NCBI GenBank assembly: GCA_020725265.1
Contig: DYFK01000003.1
Location: 62,001-126,000, forward strand
DNA length: 64,000 bases
Source: Hydrogenophilus sp.
Lineage (GTDB): Bacteria; Pseudomonadota; Gammaproteobacteria; Burkholderiales; Thiobacillaceae
Direction of reading: 5' to 3'
Shown: piece by piece, positions 9,601-17,080 of the stretch
Position numbering within the stretch: position 1 is the stretch's first letter
Layout: each line of letters starts with the position of its first letter
Made by a program: the position numbers and the translations under genes
Notes under the pieces: model-generated
Seen by the model: the letters and a program-made list of their open reading frames with translations, nothing else
Databases searched by the model: none
What the model was told of the DNA's origin: nothing

Positions 9601-12073
9601 CGAACCCGTGGACATCGACACCTCGTCGGATCAAGCCCCCGACACCGCGCGGGCTGGCGACGAACACGGCGAAACACCCCGCCCCCCCGCCATCGACTTC
9701 GCCGACGACCTGCCCCCCGAACTGGCCGAGGAACTGGCGCGCGTGCTCGCCGACGGTCCCGACGAAAGCAGCCTCACCCACTTCGTGCCGCCCCAGCCGG
9801 CCGCGCCCGCGCGACCACGGGAAGAACCGGCGCCGGTGCGCGACGAAATCGACGAACAGCTGCTGCCGATCTTCCTGGAGGAAGCCACCGAACTGCTGCC
9901 GCGCATCGGCGAGACCCTGCGCGCCTGGCGCGCGGAGCCCGATGCCGCCGAACCGCGCGACGCCTTCAAGCGGGCCCTGCACACGCTCAAGGGCTCGGCG
10001 CGCATGGCCGGCGCCATGATCCTGGGCGATACCGTCCACAAGCTGGAAACCCGGGTCATCGAACTCGGCGAGGGCGCGGCCGACGCCGACTTCCTCGACG
10101 ACATGGAAACCGCCTACGACCATTTCGCCGAACTGGTCGAGCACCTGCACGGCGGCCCCATGCCCGACGAAGCGGTGGCCCCGGCCTCCCCCGCCGCCGC
10201 GCCAACCGTTCCCGCTGGCGCGATGCCCGCGCCGGTGGCACAACCCGCGCGCGCGCCCGACGAGGACATGCGCGCGCGCCAGGCCATGCGCCTCAAGGCG
10301 GACATCCTCGACACCCTGCTCAACGAAGCCGGCGAGGTCGCCATCGCCCGCGCCCGGATCGAGAACGTGCTCGGCAACCACAAGCAGATCGTCCAGGAAC
10401 TCGCCGCCAACGTCGACCGCCTGCGCGCCCAGTTGCGCGAGCTCGAAATCCAGGCCGAATCGCAAATGCGCTCGCGCCTGTCGCAAATGGACGAAAGCCA
10501 GTTCGACCCGCTCGAATTCGACCGTTTCTCGCGCTTGCAGGAACTCACCCGCATGCTCGCGGAAAGCGTCAACGACGTATCCACCGTGCAGGACAACCTG
10601 TTCGCCGGCCTCAACGAAGCCGACAACGCGCTGATCCAGCAATCACGCATGGCGCGCACCCTGCAACAGGAACTCATGCACCTGCGCATGGTGCCGCTCA
10701 ACACCCTGGCCGAACGCCTGCACCGGGTGGTCCGCCAGTCGGCCAAGCACACCGGGCGCAAGGCGCAGCTGGAAATCGACGGCGGCCAGACCGAACTCGA
10801 CCGCGGCGTGCTCGACAAGATCGCCGCGCCGCTCGAACACCTGGTCCGCAACGCCATCGCCCACGGCATCGAAAACCCGGCCACGCGCGCCACCGCCGGC
10901 AAGCCGGAATACGGCGAGGTCCGCCTGGGCGCCCGTCAGGAAAGCAACGAGATCATCCTGACCCTGAGCGATGACGGCGGCGGCATCGACGTCGACGCCG
11001 TTCGCGCGCGCGCCGAAAAGATGGGCTGGATCGAACCCGGCGAGGAAATCAGCGACGAACAGGTCGAACAGACCCTGTTCCGTTCCGGCTTCTCCACCGC
11101 CGAGCAGGTCACCGAACTGGCCGGTCGCGGCGTCGGCCTCGACGTGGTCAAGAACGAGATCGCCGGCATCGGCGGCCGGGTCCGGATCGATTCGGAAAGC
11201 GGCCGGGGCACCCGCTTCACCATCCGCCTGCCGCTCACCCTTGCCCTCACCCAGGTCGTGCTGGCGCGCGCCGGCGGCCAGACCTGGGCGCTACCCGCCA
11301 ACCTGGTCGCGCAGGTGCGCGAGGTCAAGGCCGAACGCATGCACGCGCTGCACGAGGCCGGTCAGGTCGAACTGGACGGCGAAGCCTACCCACTGCGCAC
11401 CCTCGCCGAGCTGGTCGACCGTACCGCCGAACCCAGCGAGGGCCACTACCGCACCGTCCTGCTGCTGCGCGCCGGCGACCGCCGCCTGGCGATCCGGATC
11501 GACGCCCTGGAAGGCAATTTCGAAGCCGTGGTCAAGAACATCGGACCGCAGCTTGCCCGCATCGTCGGCGTCAGCGGCGCCACCGTGCTCGGCGACGGCC
11601 GCGTCGCCCTCATCCTCGACCCGTTCCAGCTCGCCGAACGGGCACCCCGCCTGACCATCGAGGAAGAAGAGCGCACCACCGAACAGGCGCCGCTGGTCAT
11701 GGTCGTCGACGATTCACTGACCGTGCGCAAGATCACCAGCCGCTTCCTCGAACGCGAGGGCTTCCGCGTCATCACCGCCCGCGACGGCGTCGAAGCCCTG
11801 GAAATCCTGGAAACCGAGAAACCGATCGCCATGCTGCTGGACATCGAAATGCCGCGCATGGACGGCTTCGAGGTCGCCCGCAACCTGCGCGCGGGCACCA
11901 CCCACCGCGATCTGCCGATCATCATGATCACCTCGCGCACCGCCGAGAAACACCGCAAGCACGCGCTCGAACTCGGCGTAGACGCCTATCTGGGCAAGCC
12001 TTACCAGGAAGAGGAACTGCTCACCACCCTGCACCGGCTGAGCGCGGCGCGCATGGCGGAAATCGACGCATGA
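6635..12073 (+). CDS. pilL: Giant hybrid chemotaxis kinase PilL/ChpA
   Basis: The 1812-residue cytoplasmic kinase is the last gene of the pil cluster. Phosphotransfer histidines are visible at H715 (FHTLKGSGRMVG), H900 (HTLAGISRTTG) and H1116 (HTLKGSARMAG). A degenerate N-terminal one lies at H49 (HLHQVRGALEIVDL). A CheA core follows: dimerisation region from about 1220, HATPase with LVRNAIAHGIE near 1400 and GRGVGLDVVK near 1500, then a CheW-like domain from about 1545 to 1680. A C-terminal receiver has D1736 in LLDIEMPRMDG. Alanine/proline-rich linkers separate the phosphotransfer domains. Pseudomonas ChpA has eight phosphotransfer domains, so either this one has fewer or some are too diverged to see. 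It phosphorylates PilG and PilH. Confidence 0.95.
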   Translation: MSMDMDFDLGPLTWVKGELDNALEAARVALAGWNGEDITPLKTAAAHLHQVRGALEIVDLRGVTQVTGETERLLAEMETRAELRDRDSAEIILRAIAALKTYLDGLMAGTPPMELKLAGHLHALVTRRGGEAPAPSELFHPDTDIRVPRPAPEPQLTEAVRAASVHAARQRYQLGLLKVLRNDDAAAGLDQMARAVGEIERIAPGTAQYTFWWSVGALMDALERRAQPADFWIKRLCGRVDLQMRRLMEGSRQLADRLFRDVLYHLGRDEAADGRAAQARELFRLRSHFPDRADDALTAEHLAQLAALRESLATAKDHWMRYCGGARESLEAFKHGVAGFVEASSRLPNPAMQSLARMVQAVTKRLSGDDATAQNEALQLEMATALLLAQNAAEHYEKLDDQFGRQCEALTMRLQAAIDPHFDTSTIPEVELLDEVSRAAQEKLVVSQVAQEIQVNLNQIEEILDKFFRNAQERGGLPMVPSLMKQIQGALNILELDTAVSLVDEALRRIQHFAEPDAQIAPENLNWVAEALSTLGLYMDSLRYGRDDKQSMIRLLAEPEVDMPRETSVESEIHAETERLKESVSRWAAEGGDAEGREALRGELGKLVRDADLIGDADLRGQADAALKALSAADAPEAVREAVVNLGGAPTAAPAPSADSMRLAAATDDTIDRELLDTYIEEANEVLGVIASKVARLHVSPYDTDAFTTIRRGFHTLKGSGRMVGLTDLAELAWEVEQTLNLWLRDERAPDAAMLRFLEDTGNAFEVWVNELDEQGRARVEADHLARAARVLRGEQVAPVEAPPPKPEADDTAAPAAAVGDADAGTGAPTETDVAMERDGGQDDAEDHLVDIGGHKLPAELFDIFSNEAGNRLDELAVAVSEMTGGDRPDGWEAFARAAHTLAGISRTTGFTPLAEAAHALELWAGAWPDRHAPLDEDAAAVLDRCLNTLARAVEGILARRYPAPMPEIDAGLAELAAPLPAGSDDKAAEPVDIDTSSDQAPDTARAGDEHGETPRPPAIDFADDLPPELAEELARVLADGPDESSLTHFVPPQPAAPARPREEPAPVRDEIDEQLLPIFLEEATELLPRIGETLRAWRAEPDAAEPRDAFKRALHTLKGSARMAGAMILGDTVHKLETRVIELGEGAADADFLDDMETAYDHFAELVEHLHGGPMPDEAVAPASPAAAPTVPAGAMPAPVAQPARAPDEDMRARQAMRLKADILDTLLNEAGEVAIARARIENVLGNHKQIVQELAANVDRLRAQLRELEIQAESQMRSRLSQMDESQFDPLEFDRFSRLQELTRMLAESVNDVSTVQDNLFAGLNEADNALIQQSRMARTLQQELMHLRMVPLNTLAERLHRVVRQSAKHTGRKAQLEIDGGQTELDRGVLDKIAAPLEHLVRNAIAHGIENPATRATAGKPEYGEVRLGARQESNEIILTLSDDGGGIDVDAVRARAEKMGWIEPGEEISDEQVEQTLFRSGFSTAEQVTELAGRGVGLDVVKNEIAGIGGRVRIDSESGRGTRFTIRLPLTLALTQVVLARAGGQTWALPANLVAQVREVKAERMHALHEAGQVELDGEAYPLRTLAELVDRTAEPSEGHYRTVLLLRAGDRRLAIRIDALEGNFEAVVKNIGPQLARIVGVSGATVLGDGRVALILDPFQLAERAPRLTIEEEERTTEQAPLVMVVDDSLTVRKITSRFLEREGFRVITARDGVEALEILETEKPIAMLLDIEMPRMDGFEVARNLRAGTTHRDLPIIMITSRTAEKHRKHALELGVDAYLGKPYQEEELLTTLHRLSAARMAEIDA

Positions 12074-12080
12074 CCCGGGT

Positions 12081-12098
12081 CGACCCGCGCATGGGTCG
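12081..12098. terminator. Weak hairpin between convergent pilL and superoxide dismutase genes
   Basis: The arms CGACCC and GGGTCG enclose a six-base loop just after the pilL stop. There is no T-run on either strand, so this is only a possible terminator. Confidence 0.3.
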
Positions 12099-12116
12099 GC
12101 CCCCTCGCCGCGAGGC

Positions 12117-12821
12117 TTACTTCATGGCCTCGTCATAGCGGCGCGTGACCTCGTTCCAGTTCACCACGTTCCACCAGTTGGTCGCGTACTCGCCGCGCTT
12201 GTTCTGATATTTCAGATAGTAGGCGTGCTCCCAGACATCCAGGCCGAGAATGGGCGTGCCGCGCGTGATCTCGGGCAGATCCATCAGCGGATTGTCCTGG
12301 TTGGGCGTCGAGGTGATCGCCAGCTTTTTGTCCGGCGTCACGATCAGCCAGGCCCAGCCGGAGCCAAACCGGCCCAGCGCCGCCTGATCGAAACGCTTCT
12401 TCATGTCCTCCAGCGAACCAAAAGTGCGCGCGATGTCCGCCGCCAGCGCCTCGCCCGGCGCGCCGCGCTGGCCGGCCGGCGCCATCAGCTTCCAGAACAG
12501 GTCATGGTTGTAATGGCCGCCGCCGTTGTTGCGCACGGCGGTATTGAATTTCGAGATCTGGCCCTGCATCGCCTCTAGCGACAGGTTGGCCAGATCGGGG
12601 AAATTCTTGACCTGCCCGTTGAGATTGTTGACGTACGCGGCGTGATGACGACCGTGATGAATCTCCATGGTCGTCCTGTCGATATGTGGTTCCAGGGCGT
12701 CCGCCGGATAGGGCAGCGGCGCCAGCGTGAACTGCGCCGCCGCCAGCATGGGCGCCAACAAAGTGGCGACACCGGCCGCGAGAGCGGACAAAAGCGGAGG
12801 ACGAATCGGTTGAGTACGCAT
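12117..12821 (-). CDS. Exported Mn/Fe-type superoxide dismutase
   Basis: The 234-residue protein is an iron/manganese superoxide dismutase, converting superoxide to peroxide and oxygen. Predicted metal ligands are H55 (MEIHH), H106 (GGHYNHDLFW), D195 and H199 (DVWEHAYY). A glutamine in STPNQDNPLM (Q175), with glycine rather than glutamine before HYNH, is the manganese-type arrangement, so it looks Mn-dependent or cambialistic. Unlike the usual cytoplasmic enzymes it starts with a basic, hydrophobic leader of about 30 residues ending LAPMLAAAQ, suggesting periplasmic export. AGGAG precedes the ATG. It is leftward and convergent with pilL. Confidence 0.93.
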   Translation of the reverse strand: MRTQPIRPPLLSALAAGVATLLAPMLAAAQFTLAPLPYPADALEPHIDRTTMEIHHGRHHAAYVNNLNGQVKNFPDLANLSLEAMQGQISKFNTAVRNNGGGHYNHDLFWKLMAPAGQRGAPGEALAADIARTFGSLEDMKKRFDQAALGRFGSGWAWLIVTPDKKLAITSTPNQDNPLMDLPEITRGTPILGLDVWEHAYYLKYQNKRGEYATNWWNVVNWNEVTRRYDEAMK

Positions 12822-12848
12822 GTGAATCTCCTGAATGTGAATAAGCGA

Positions 12849-12894
12849 ACCGCCGCCACGCGGCGGTGAATTTCGATGCCGATTCCCCGGCATC
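12849..12894 (-). terminator. Two consecutive hairpins downstream of the GGDEF regulator
   Basis: Reading leftward from the GGDEF regulator stop there are two perfect hairpins: a seven-base stem (arms GATGCCG and CGGCATC, bases 12875-12894) and an eight-base stem (arms ACCGCCGC and GCGGCGGT, bases 12849-12867). They lie between the signalling cassette and the superoxide dismutase gene. T-runs are poor, so they may attenuate rather than stop transcription. They also form the 5' region of the dismutase gene. Confidence 0.45.
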
Positions 12895-12908
12895 CATTGA
12901 GATCCGGA

Positions 12909-13865
12909 TCAGGATTCCGCCGTGATCGGCGGGATCGTTTCCTTGCCGGCGCAGCCGACGTGGTCGGGTGCCCAGGCCACCTGGTTGCGGCCGTCGCGCT
13001 TGGCTTCGTACAGATAGGTGTCGGCCAGGCAGAACAGCTCGGTGTCGGGTGGGCCTTCGGGCGGGATCCGGGTGGCGCCGCCCATGCTCACGGTGACCCG
13101 GGACATGGCGTTGGTGACGGCGTGGGAGATGCTGAGCGCCTCGATCTCGCGGCGCGCGTGCTCGGCGAGCGCGCGCGCGCCCTGGCGGTCGATGCCGGGC
13201 AGCAGGATGACGAATTCCTCGCCGCCGTAGCGGGCGACGAAATCGGCCGGCCGGCGCAGCGTGGCGCGCAGGGTCGCGGCGACCTGGCGCAGGACCTGGT
13301 CGCCGGCGGCGTGGCCGTGGGTGTCGTTGAAATCCTTGAAGTGGTCGACGTCGACGACGATCAGCGACAGCGGCGCGATGTCGCGCTGACAGCGCCGCCA
13401 TTCCTGGTCGAAGACCTGGGCGAAGCGGCGCCGGTTGGGAATGCCGGTCAGGCTGTCGAGCATGGCCAGTTGTTCGAGCAGGCGGCGCTGTTGCACCGAT
13501 TGCAGGTGGTTGCGGATGCGCGCGCGGACGATGGACGGGTGGAAGGGTTTGGAGATGTAGTCGACGGCGCCGAGTTCGAGGCCCTGTTCCTCGTCGCCGG
13601 CGGAGTCCAGCGCGGTGACGAAGATGACCGGAATGTCGCGGGTGAGGTCGTCGTTCTTGAGGGCGCGGATGACGGCGTAGCCGTCCATGTCCGGCATCAG
13701 CACGTCGAGCAGGATCAGGTCGGGCAGATGCGAGCGCGCGCGTTGCAGCGCCTGTTCACCGTTCTTGGCCAGGATCAGGTGGTGATCGTCCTTGAGCAGT
13801 TCCGTGAGCAGCGTGCGGTTCTGCTTCTCGTCGTCGACGATGAGGAGGGTGAAAGCGGGAGTCAC
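12909..13865 (-). CDS. Response regulator with GGDEF diguanylate cyclase output
   Basis: The 318-residue protein has a receiver domain at about residues 1-125 ([11 protein letters not shown], phospho-acceptor in [13 protein letters not shown], lysine in YISKPF). A GGDEF domain follows from about 145 to 300. The active site reads RYGGEEF, compatible with c-di-GMP synthesis, and RPAD five residues upstream is a complete RxxD inhibitory site, so product feedback is likely. It starts at a GTG overlapping the kinase stop by four bases (GTGA). It is the output of the receptor, YfiR, kinase, cyclase cassette. Confidence 0.94.
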   Translation of the reverse strand: MTPAFTLLIVDDEKQNRTLLTELLKDDHHLILAKNGEQALQRARSHLPDLILLDVLMPDMDGYAVIRALKNDDLTRDIPVIFVTALDSAGDEEQGLELGAVDYISKPFHPSIVRARIRNHLQSVQQRRLLEQLAMLDSLTGIPNRRRFAQVFDQEWRRCQRDIAPLSLIVVDVDHFKDFNDTHGHAAGDQVLRQVAATLRATLRRPADFVARYGGEEFVILLPGIDRQGARALAEHARREIEALSISHAVTNAMSRVTVSMGGATRIPPEGPPDTELFCLADTYLYEAKRDGRNQVAWAPDHVGCAGKETIPPITAES

Positions 13866-16492
13866 GACACGTTCTCCTGGAGGCGCGCGCGCAGGTCGTT
13901 GGCCAGTTCGAGGGCGGCTTCATATTCTACGTCCTCGATCAGTTCGCGCAGGCGCTCCAGCGGCTGCCGCCATTCGGGGCCGCCGAGATGGCCTTCGAGT
14001 TCGGTCTGGGCGCTCTCGGCGGTGGCGTCGTCGGCGCCGAGCAGGGAAATCAGCTGGTCGAGCGCCGCGCGCGCCGCCGCCGCCTCCACCCTGGCGCCGG
14101 CGGCGGCGGCGCGCGCGGCGTCTTGCGCCATGGGCGCCAGGGCGGTGGTCACGCGCGTCAGGGCGATGGCGAATTCGGCCAGTTCGCGCTCGGCCGGCGC
14201 ACCCAGCGCGAGGTGCTGTTCCAGCACGCGGGCGTGGCCGGCGAGCTCCTCGGCGCCGATGGTGGCGGCGGCGGATTTGACGGAATGGGCGCTCCGGCGC
14301 GCGCGCTCGCGGTCGCCGGCGCTCAGGGCGGCGCCGATCTCCTCGGCGGCGGTCCCGAATTCGGCGTTGAACCTGGACAGGATGCGGCGGTAGAACGCCG
14401 GCCGGTGCATGTGGTTGGCAAGCCCGCGCGCGCTGTCGATGCCATCCAGCGGCGGCAGCGCGTCGTCATCGTCGACGGTTTCCAGTCCGGCTTCCCGCGC
14501 CGGCGCCGGCGCGCTCGCGGCGCCGGCGATCGGCGCGATCCAGCGCAGCAGGGTGGCGCGCAGGGCGTCCGGATCGATCGGTTTGGTCAGATGGTCGTTC
14601 ATGCCGGCGGCCAGACTTTCCTCGCGGTCGCCGCTCATCGCGTGCGCGGTCATCGCCACGATCGGCAGATCGCGGGCGCGTGGGTCGGCGCGGATTGCGC
14701 GGGTGGCGGCCAGGCCATCCATGACCGGCATCTGGATGTCCATCAGCACCAGCGCGTAATCGCCCCGCGCGACCTTGTCGACGGCCTCCCGGCCGTTGGT
14801 GGCGACGTCCACGCGCACGCCGGTGCCGCGCAGGAGCTCGATGGCGACCTCGCGGTTGAGTTCGACGTCGTCGACCAGCAACACGCGGGCGCCGCGGATG
14901 GCGTCGAAATCGCGTGGCGCCCGCGGTTCATGCGTCGGTAGCGGCGACGCCGGCGCGGCGGCGACGCCGAAGCGGGCGCTGAAATGGAAACGGCTGCCTT
15001 GGTCGGGCGCGCTGTCGACGCCGATCTCGCCTCCCATCATCTCGACCAGTTGCTTGCAGATCGACAGGCCCAGGCCGGTGCCGCCGAAACGGCGGGTGGT
15101 GCTGTCGTCGATCTGGGAGAACGGCTGGAACAGCGCATCCCGGCGTTCCACCGGAATGCCGATGCCGGTATCGCTGATCTCGAAGCGCAGACTGGCGCCG
15201 TCGGCATCGGCGTCGATGAGGCCGACGCGCACGCTGACCTCGCCGGTCTCGGTGAACTTGATCGCGTTGTTGATCAGGTTGATCAGCACCTGGCCGAGGC
15301 GCATGGGATCGCCGCGCAGATGCCGCGGCACCTTGGGATCGATGCGGAAGCCCAGTTCCAGACCCTTGTCGCGCGCCTTCAGCGCGAGCACGCCGATCAC
15401 CTTGTCGACCACCCGGTCGAGCTCGAACGGAATCGTTTCCAGGGACAGCTTGCCGGCTTCGATGCGCGAGTAGTCGAGCACGTCGTCGATGACGCCGAGC
15501 AGGGTCTCGGACGCGAACAGCATTTTTTCCAGGTAGTCGCGCTGACGGGCGTCCAGCCGGGTTTCCCGGAGCAGGGCGCCAAGGCCGACGATGGCGTTCA
15601 TCGGCGTCCGGATTTCATGGCTCATGCGCGCCAGGAAACTGGATTTTGCGCGGTTGGCCTGGCGCGCTTCCTCGGTCGCCAGGTTGAGCGCGCGGGTGCG
15701 CTGCTCGACCAGTTGTTCCAGGTTGTCGCGATACTGGACGAGCTCGCGATCGCGCGCCTGGACGGCGTCGACCAACTGGTTGAGGCCGCGACCGAGGCCG
15801 GCGATCTCGTCGCTGCCCTGGGTGCTGGCGCGATCGGCCAGGCTCATGTCGGCGGCCATCCGCCGCATCAGGTCGTCGAGCGCTTCCACCGGCGCCGACA
15901 GCCGGCGCACCACCCGCCGCGACAGCCAGAACGAGACCACCAGCGCGATCAGCAGGATGCCGGCGGTTTCCCGCGCGGTGCGGGCAAGCGCCCGGCGCAT
16001 CGGCGCCAGCGAGGCGACCAGTTCGACGGTGGCCTGCGCCGCGCCGTTGTCGATCACCGGCGTCCACACCGTCAACGTGTTCTCGCCAAAGCGGTGACCG
16101 GTGTCCGCGCGCGGCGACGTGGACAGACCCTCGCCGCCGGCGCCGGCGCGCGCGTACTCGGCGAACAGCATGCCATCCGGCATGTACACGCGCGCGCGCA
16201 GGATGAACGCATTGCCATCGACCGCCGACAGCAGGCGCGCGGCCTCGCGCCGGTCCAGGAAGGCGACGGCGGCGCGGCTGTCGATGGCGACGACGCGCGC
16301 CTGCGCGGTCAGCGATTCCACCCATTCGCCACGCAACAGGCGCTGTTGCTGGTAGGTCATCAGCACGAACGCCAGGATCGCCGCGACCGCCAGCGTGGCC
16401 GCGCTGAGCAGGACCAGTTTGCCGCTCAGGGTTTGCGGCGGGCGGAGCCGGTCGAACCACCGACGACTCGGGCGCGTGGCACCGGTGGCCAT
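13862..16492 (-). CDS. Membrane hybrid histidine kinase with receiver and Hpt domains
   Basis: The 876-residue sensor kinase has a first membrane helix at about residues 24-45 and a periplasmic domain of about 120 residues. The second helix is near 175-195, followed by HAMP and coiled coil to about 275. The HisKA histidine is near residue 293 ([16 protein letters not shown]). HATPase boxes are present ([25 protein letters not shown]). A receiver has its aspartate near 585 ([12 protein letters not shown]), and a C-terminal Hpt histidine is near 735 ([13 protein letters not shown]). This is a full His-Asp-His relay that should pass phosphate to the adjoining GGDEF regulator. It follows the YfiR-like gene by three bases. 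Confidence 0.93.
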   Translation of the reverse strand: MATGATRPSRRWFDRLRPPQTLSGKLVLLSAATLAVAAILAFVLMTYQQQRLLRGEWVESLTAQARVVAIDSRAAVAFLDRREAARLLSAVDGNAFILRARVYMPDGMLFAEYARAGAGGEGLSTSPRADTGHRFGENTLTVWTPVIDNGAAQATVELVASLAPMRRALARTARETAGILLIALVVSFWLSRRVVRRLSAPVEALDDLMRRMAADMSLADRASTQGSDEIAGLGRGLNQLVDAVQARDRELVQYRDNLEQLVEQRTRALNLATEEARQANRAKSSFLARMSHEIRTPMNAIVGLGALLRETRLDARQRDYLEKMLFASETLLGVIDDVLDYSRIEAGKLSLETIPFELDRVVDKVIGVLALKARDKGLELGFRIDPKVPRHLRGDPMRLGQVLINLINNAIKFTETGEVSVRVGLIDADADGASLRFEISDTGIGIPVERRDALFQPFSQIDDSTTRRFGGTGLGLSICKQLVEMMGGEIGVDSAPDQGSRFHFSARFGVAAAPASPLPTHEPRAPRDFDAIRGARVLLVDDVELNREVAIELLRGTGVRVDVATNGREAVDKVARGDYALVLMDIQMPVMDGLAATRAIRADPRARDLPIVAMTAHAMSGDREESLAAGMNDHLTKPIDPDALRATLLRWIAPIAGAASAPAPAREAGLETVDDDDALPPLDGIDSARGLANHMHRPAFYRRILSRFNAEFGTAAEEIGAALSAGDRERARRSAHSVKSAAATIGAEELAGHARVLEQHLALGAPAERELAEFAIALTRVTTALAPMAQDAARAAAAGARVEAAAARAALDQLISLLGADDATAESAQTELEGHLGGPEWRQPLERLRELIEDVEYEAALELANDLRARLQENVS

Positions 16493-16495
16493 CGT

Positions 16496-17050
16496 TCAGG
16501 GCTCGACGATGCGGGCCAGACGCAACAACTGGGCGTTGAATTCGACGCCCTGGCGTTGCGCGGCCTTGCGGTTGATCAGGATCTGCACGCCCTCGCCGTC
16601 GCGGCGCAGGGCGAACTCGACCATGCCGCCGGCGCGGGCGAAGCCATCGATGTCGGACACCGTGACCAGATCGCGCCCGGTCAGGCGACGCAGATGGACA
16701 TCCAGGCTGGCCGCCTCGGCGCGGCCGATGAACAGGAAATCGCAATCCGCGCTGGTGTCGAGGCTGGCGATCGCCCGGTACCGCGTCGGGCGGCCGTCCG
16801 CGGGCGCGCGCGCCAGCCGTTCGAGGGCCTGGTGCAACGGGCCGCCGCCGAGCAGGCACAGGCCGGGCGGCGGCGACCGGTCGCCATCGGCCCGGTAGAC
16901 GAATTGCGGCAGCTTGAAGAACAGCACCGCCTTCAGCGCCGGTTCAGGCACCGCCACGCTGTCGGCCGGCGTCGCCGACGCCAACCCGAGCGCGAGACTG
17001 GCGGCCAACGCGAACGCCACGCGGCGCCACCGGAACCGGCGCCCGATCAC
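16496..17050 (-). CDS. YfiR/DUF4154 family periplasmic protein
   Basis: The 184-residue protein has a basic/hydrophobic leader and matches the DUF4154 (YfiR) family in its body. Visible family features are KAVLFFKLPQFVYR after the leader, CDFLFIGR in the middle and the C-terminal VEFNAQLLRLARIV. In Pseudomonas, YfiR restrains the diguanylate cyclase YfiN from the periplasm. Here the likely partner is the kinase encoded three bases downstream, with the upstream TonB-type receptor as signal source. The start is a GTG with GGGAGGG ahead of it. Confidence 0.85.
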   Translation of the reverse strand: MIGRRFRWRRVAFALAASLALGLASATPADSVAVPEPALKAVLFFKLPQFVYRADGDRSPPPGLCLLGGGPLHQALERLARAPADGRPTRYRAIASLDTSADCDFLFIGRAEAASLDVHLRRLTGRDLVTVSDIDGFARAGGMVEFALRRDGEGVQILINRKAAQRQGVEFNAQLLRLARIVEP

Positions 17051-17080
17051 GATACCCTCCCGATCGTGGTCGACATGCGC

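Noticed and set aside
5534-10642. A 1702-codon open frame antisense to pilJ and pilL
   Set aside because: It mirrors the coding frame of pilJ/pilL and shows no family features.
12849-12894. Attachment-site or recombination inverted repeats
   Set aside because: No integrase or transposase gene in the window; position after the cassette fits termination better.
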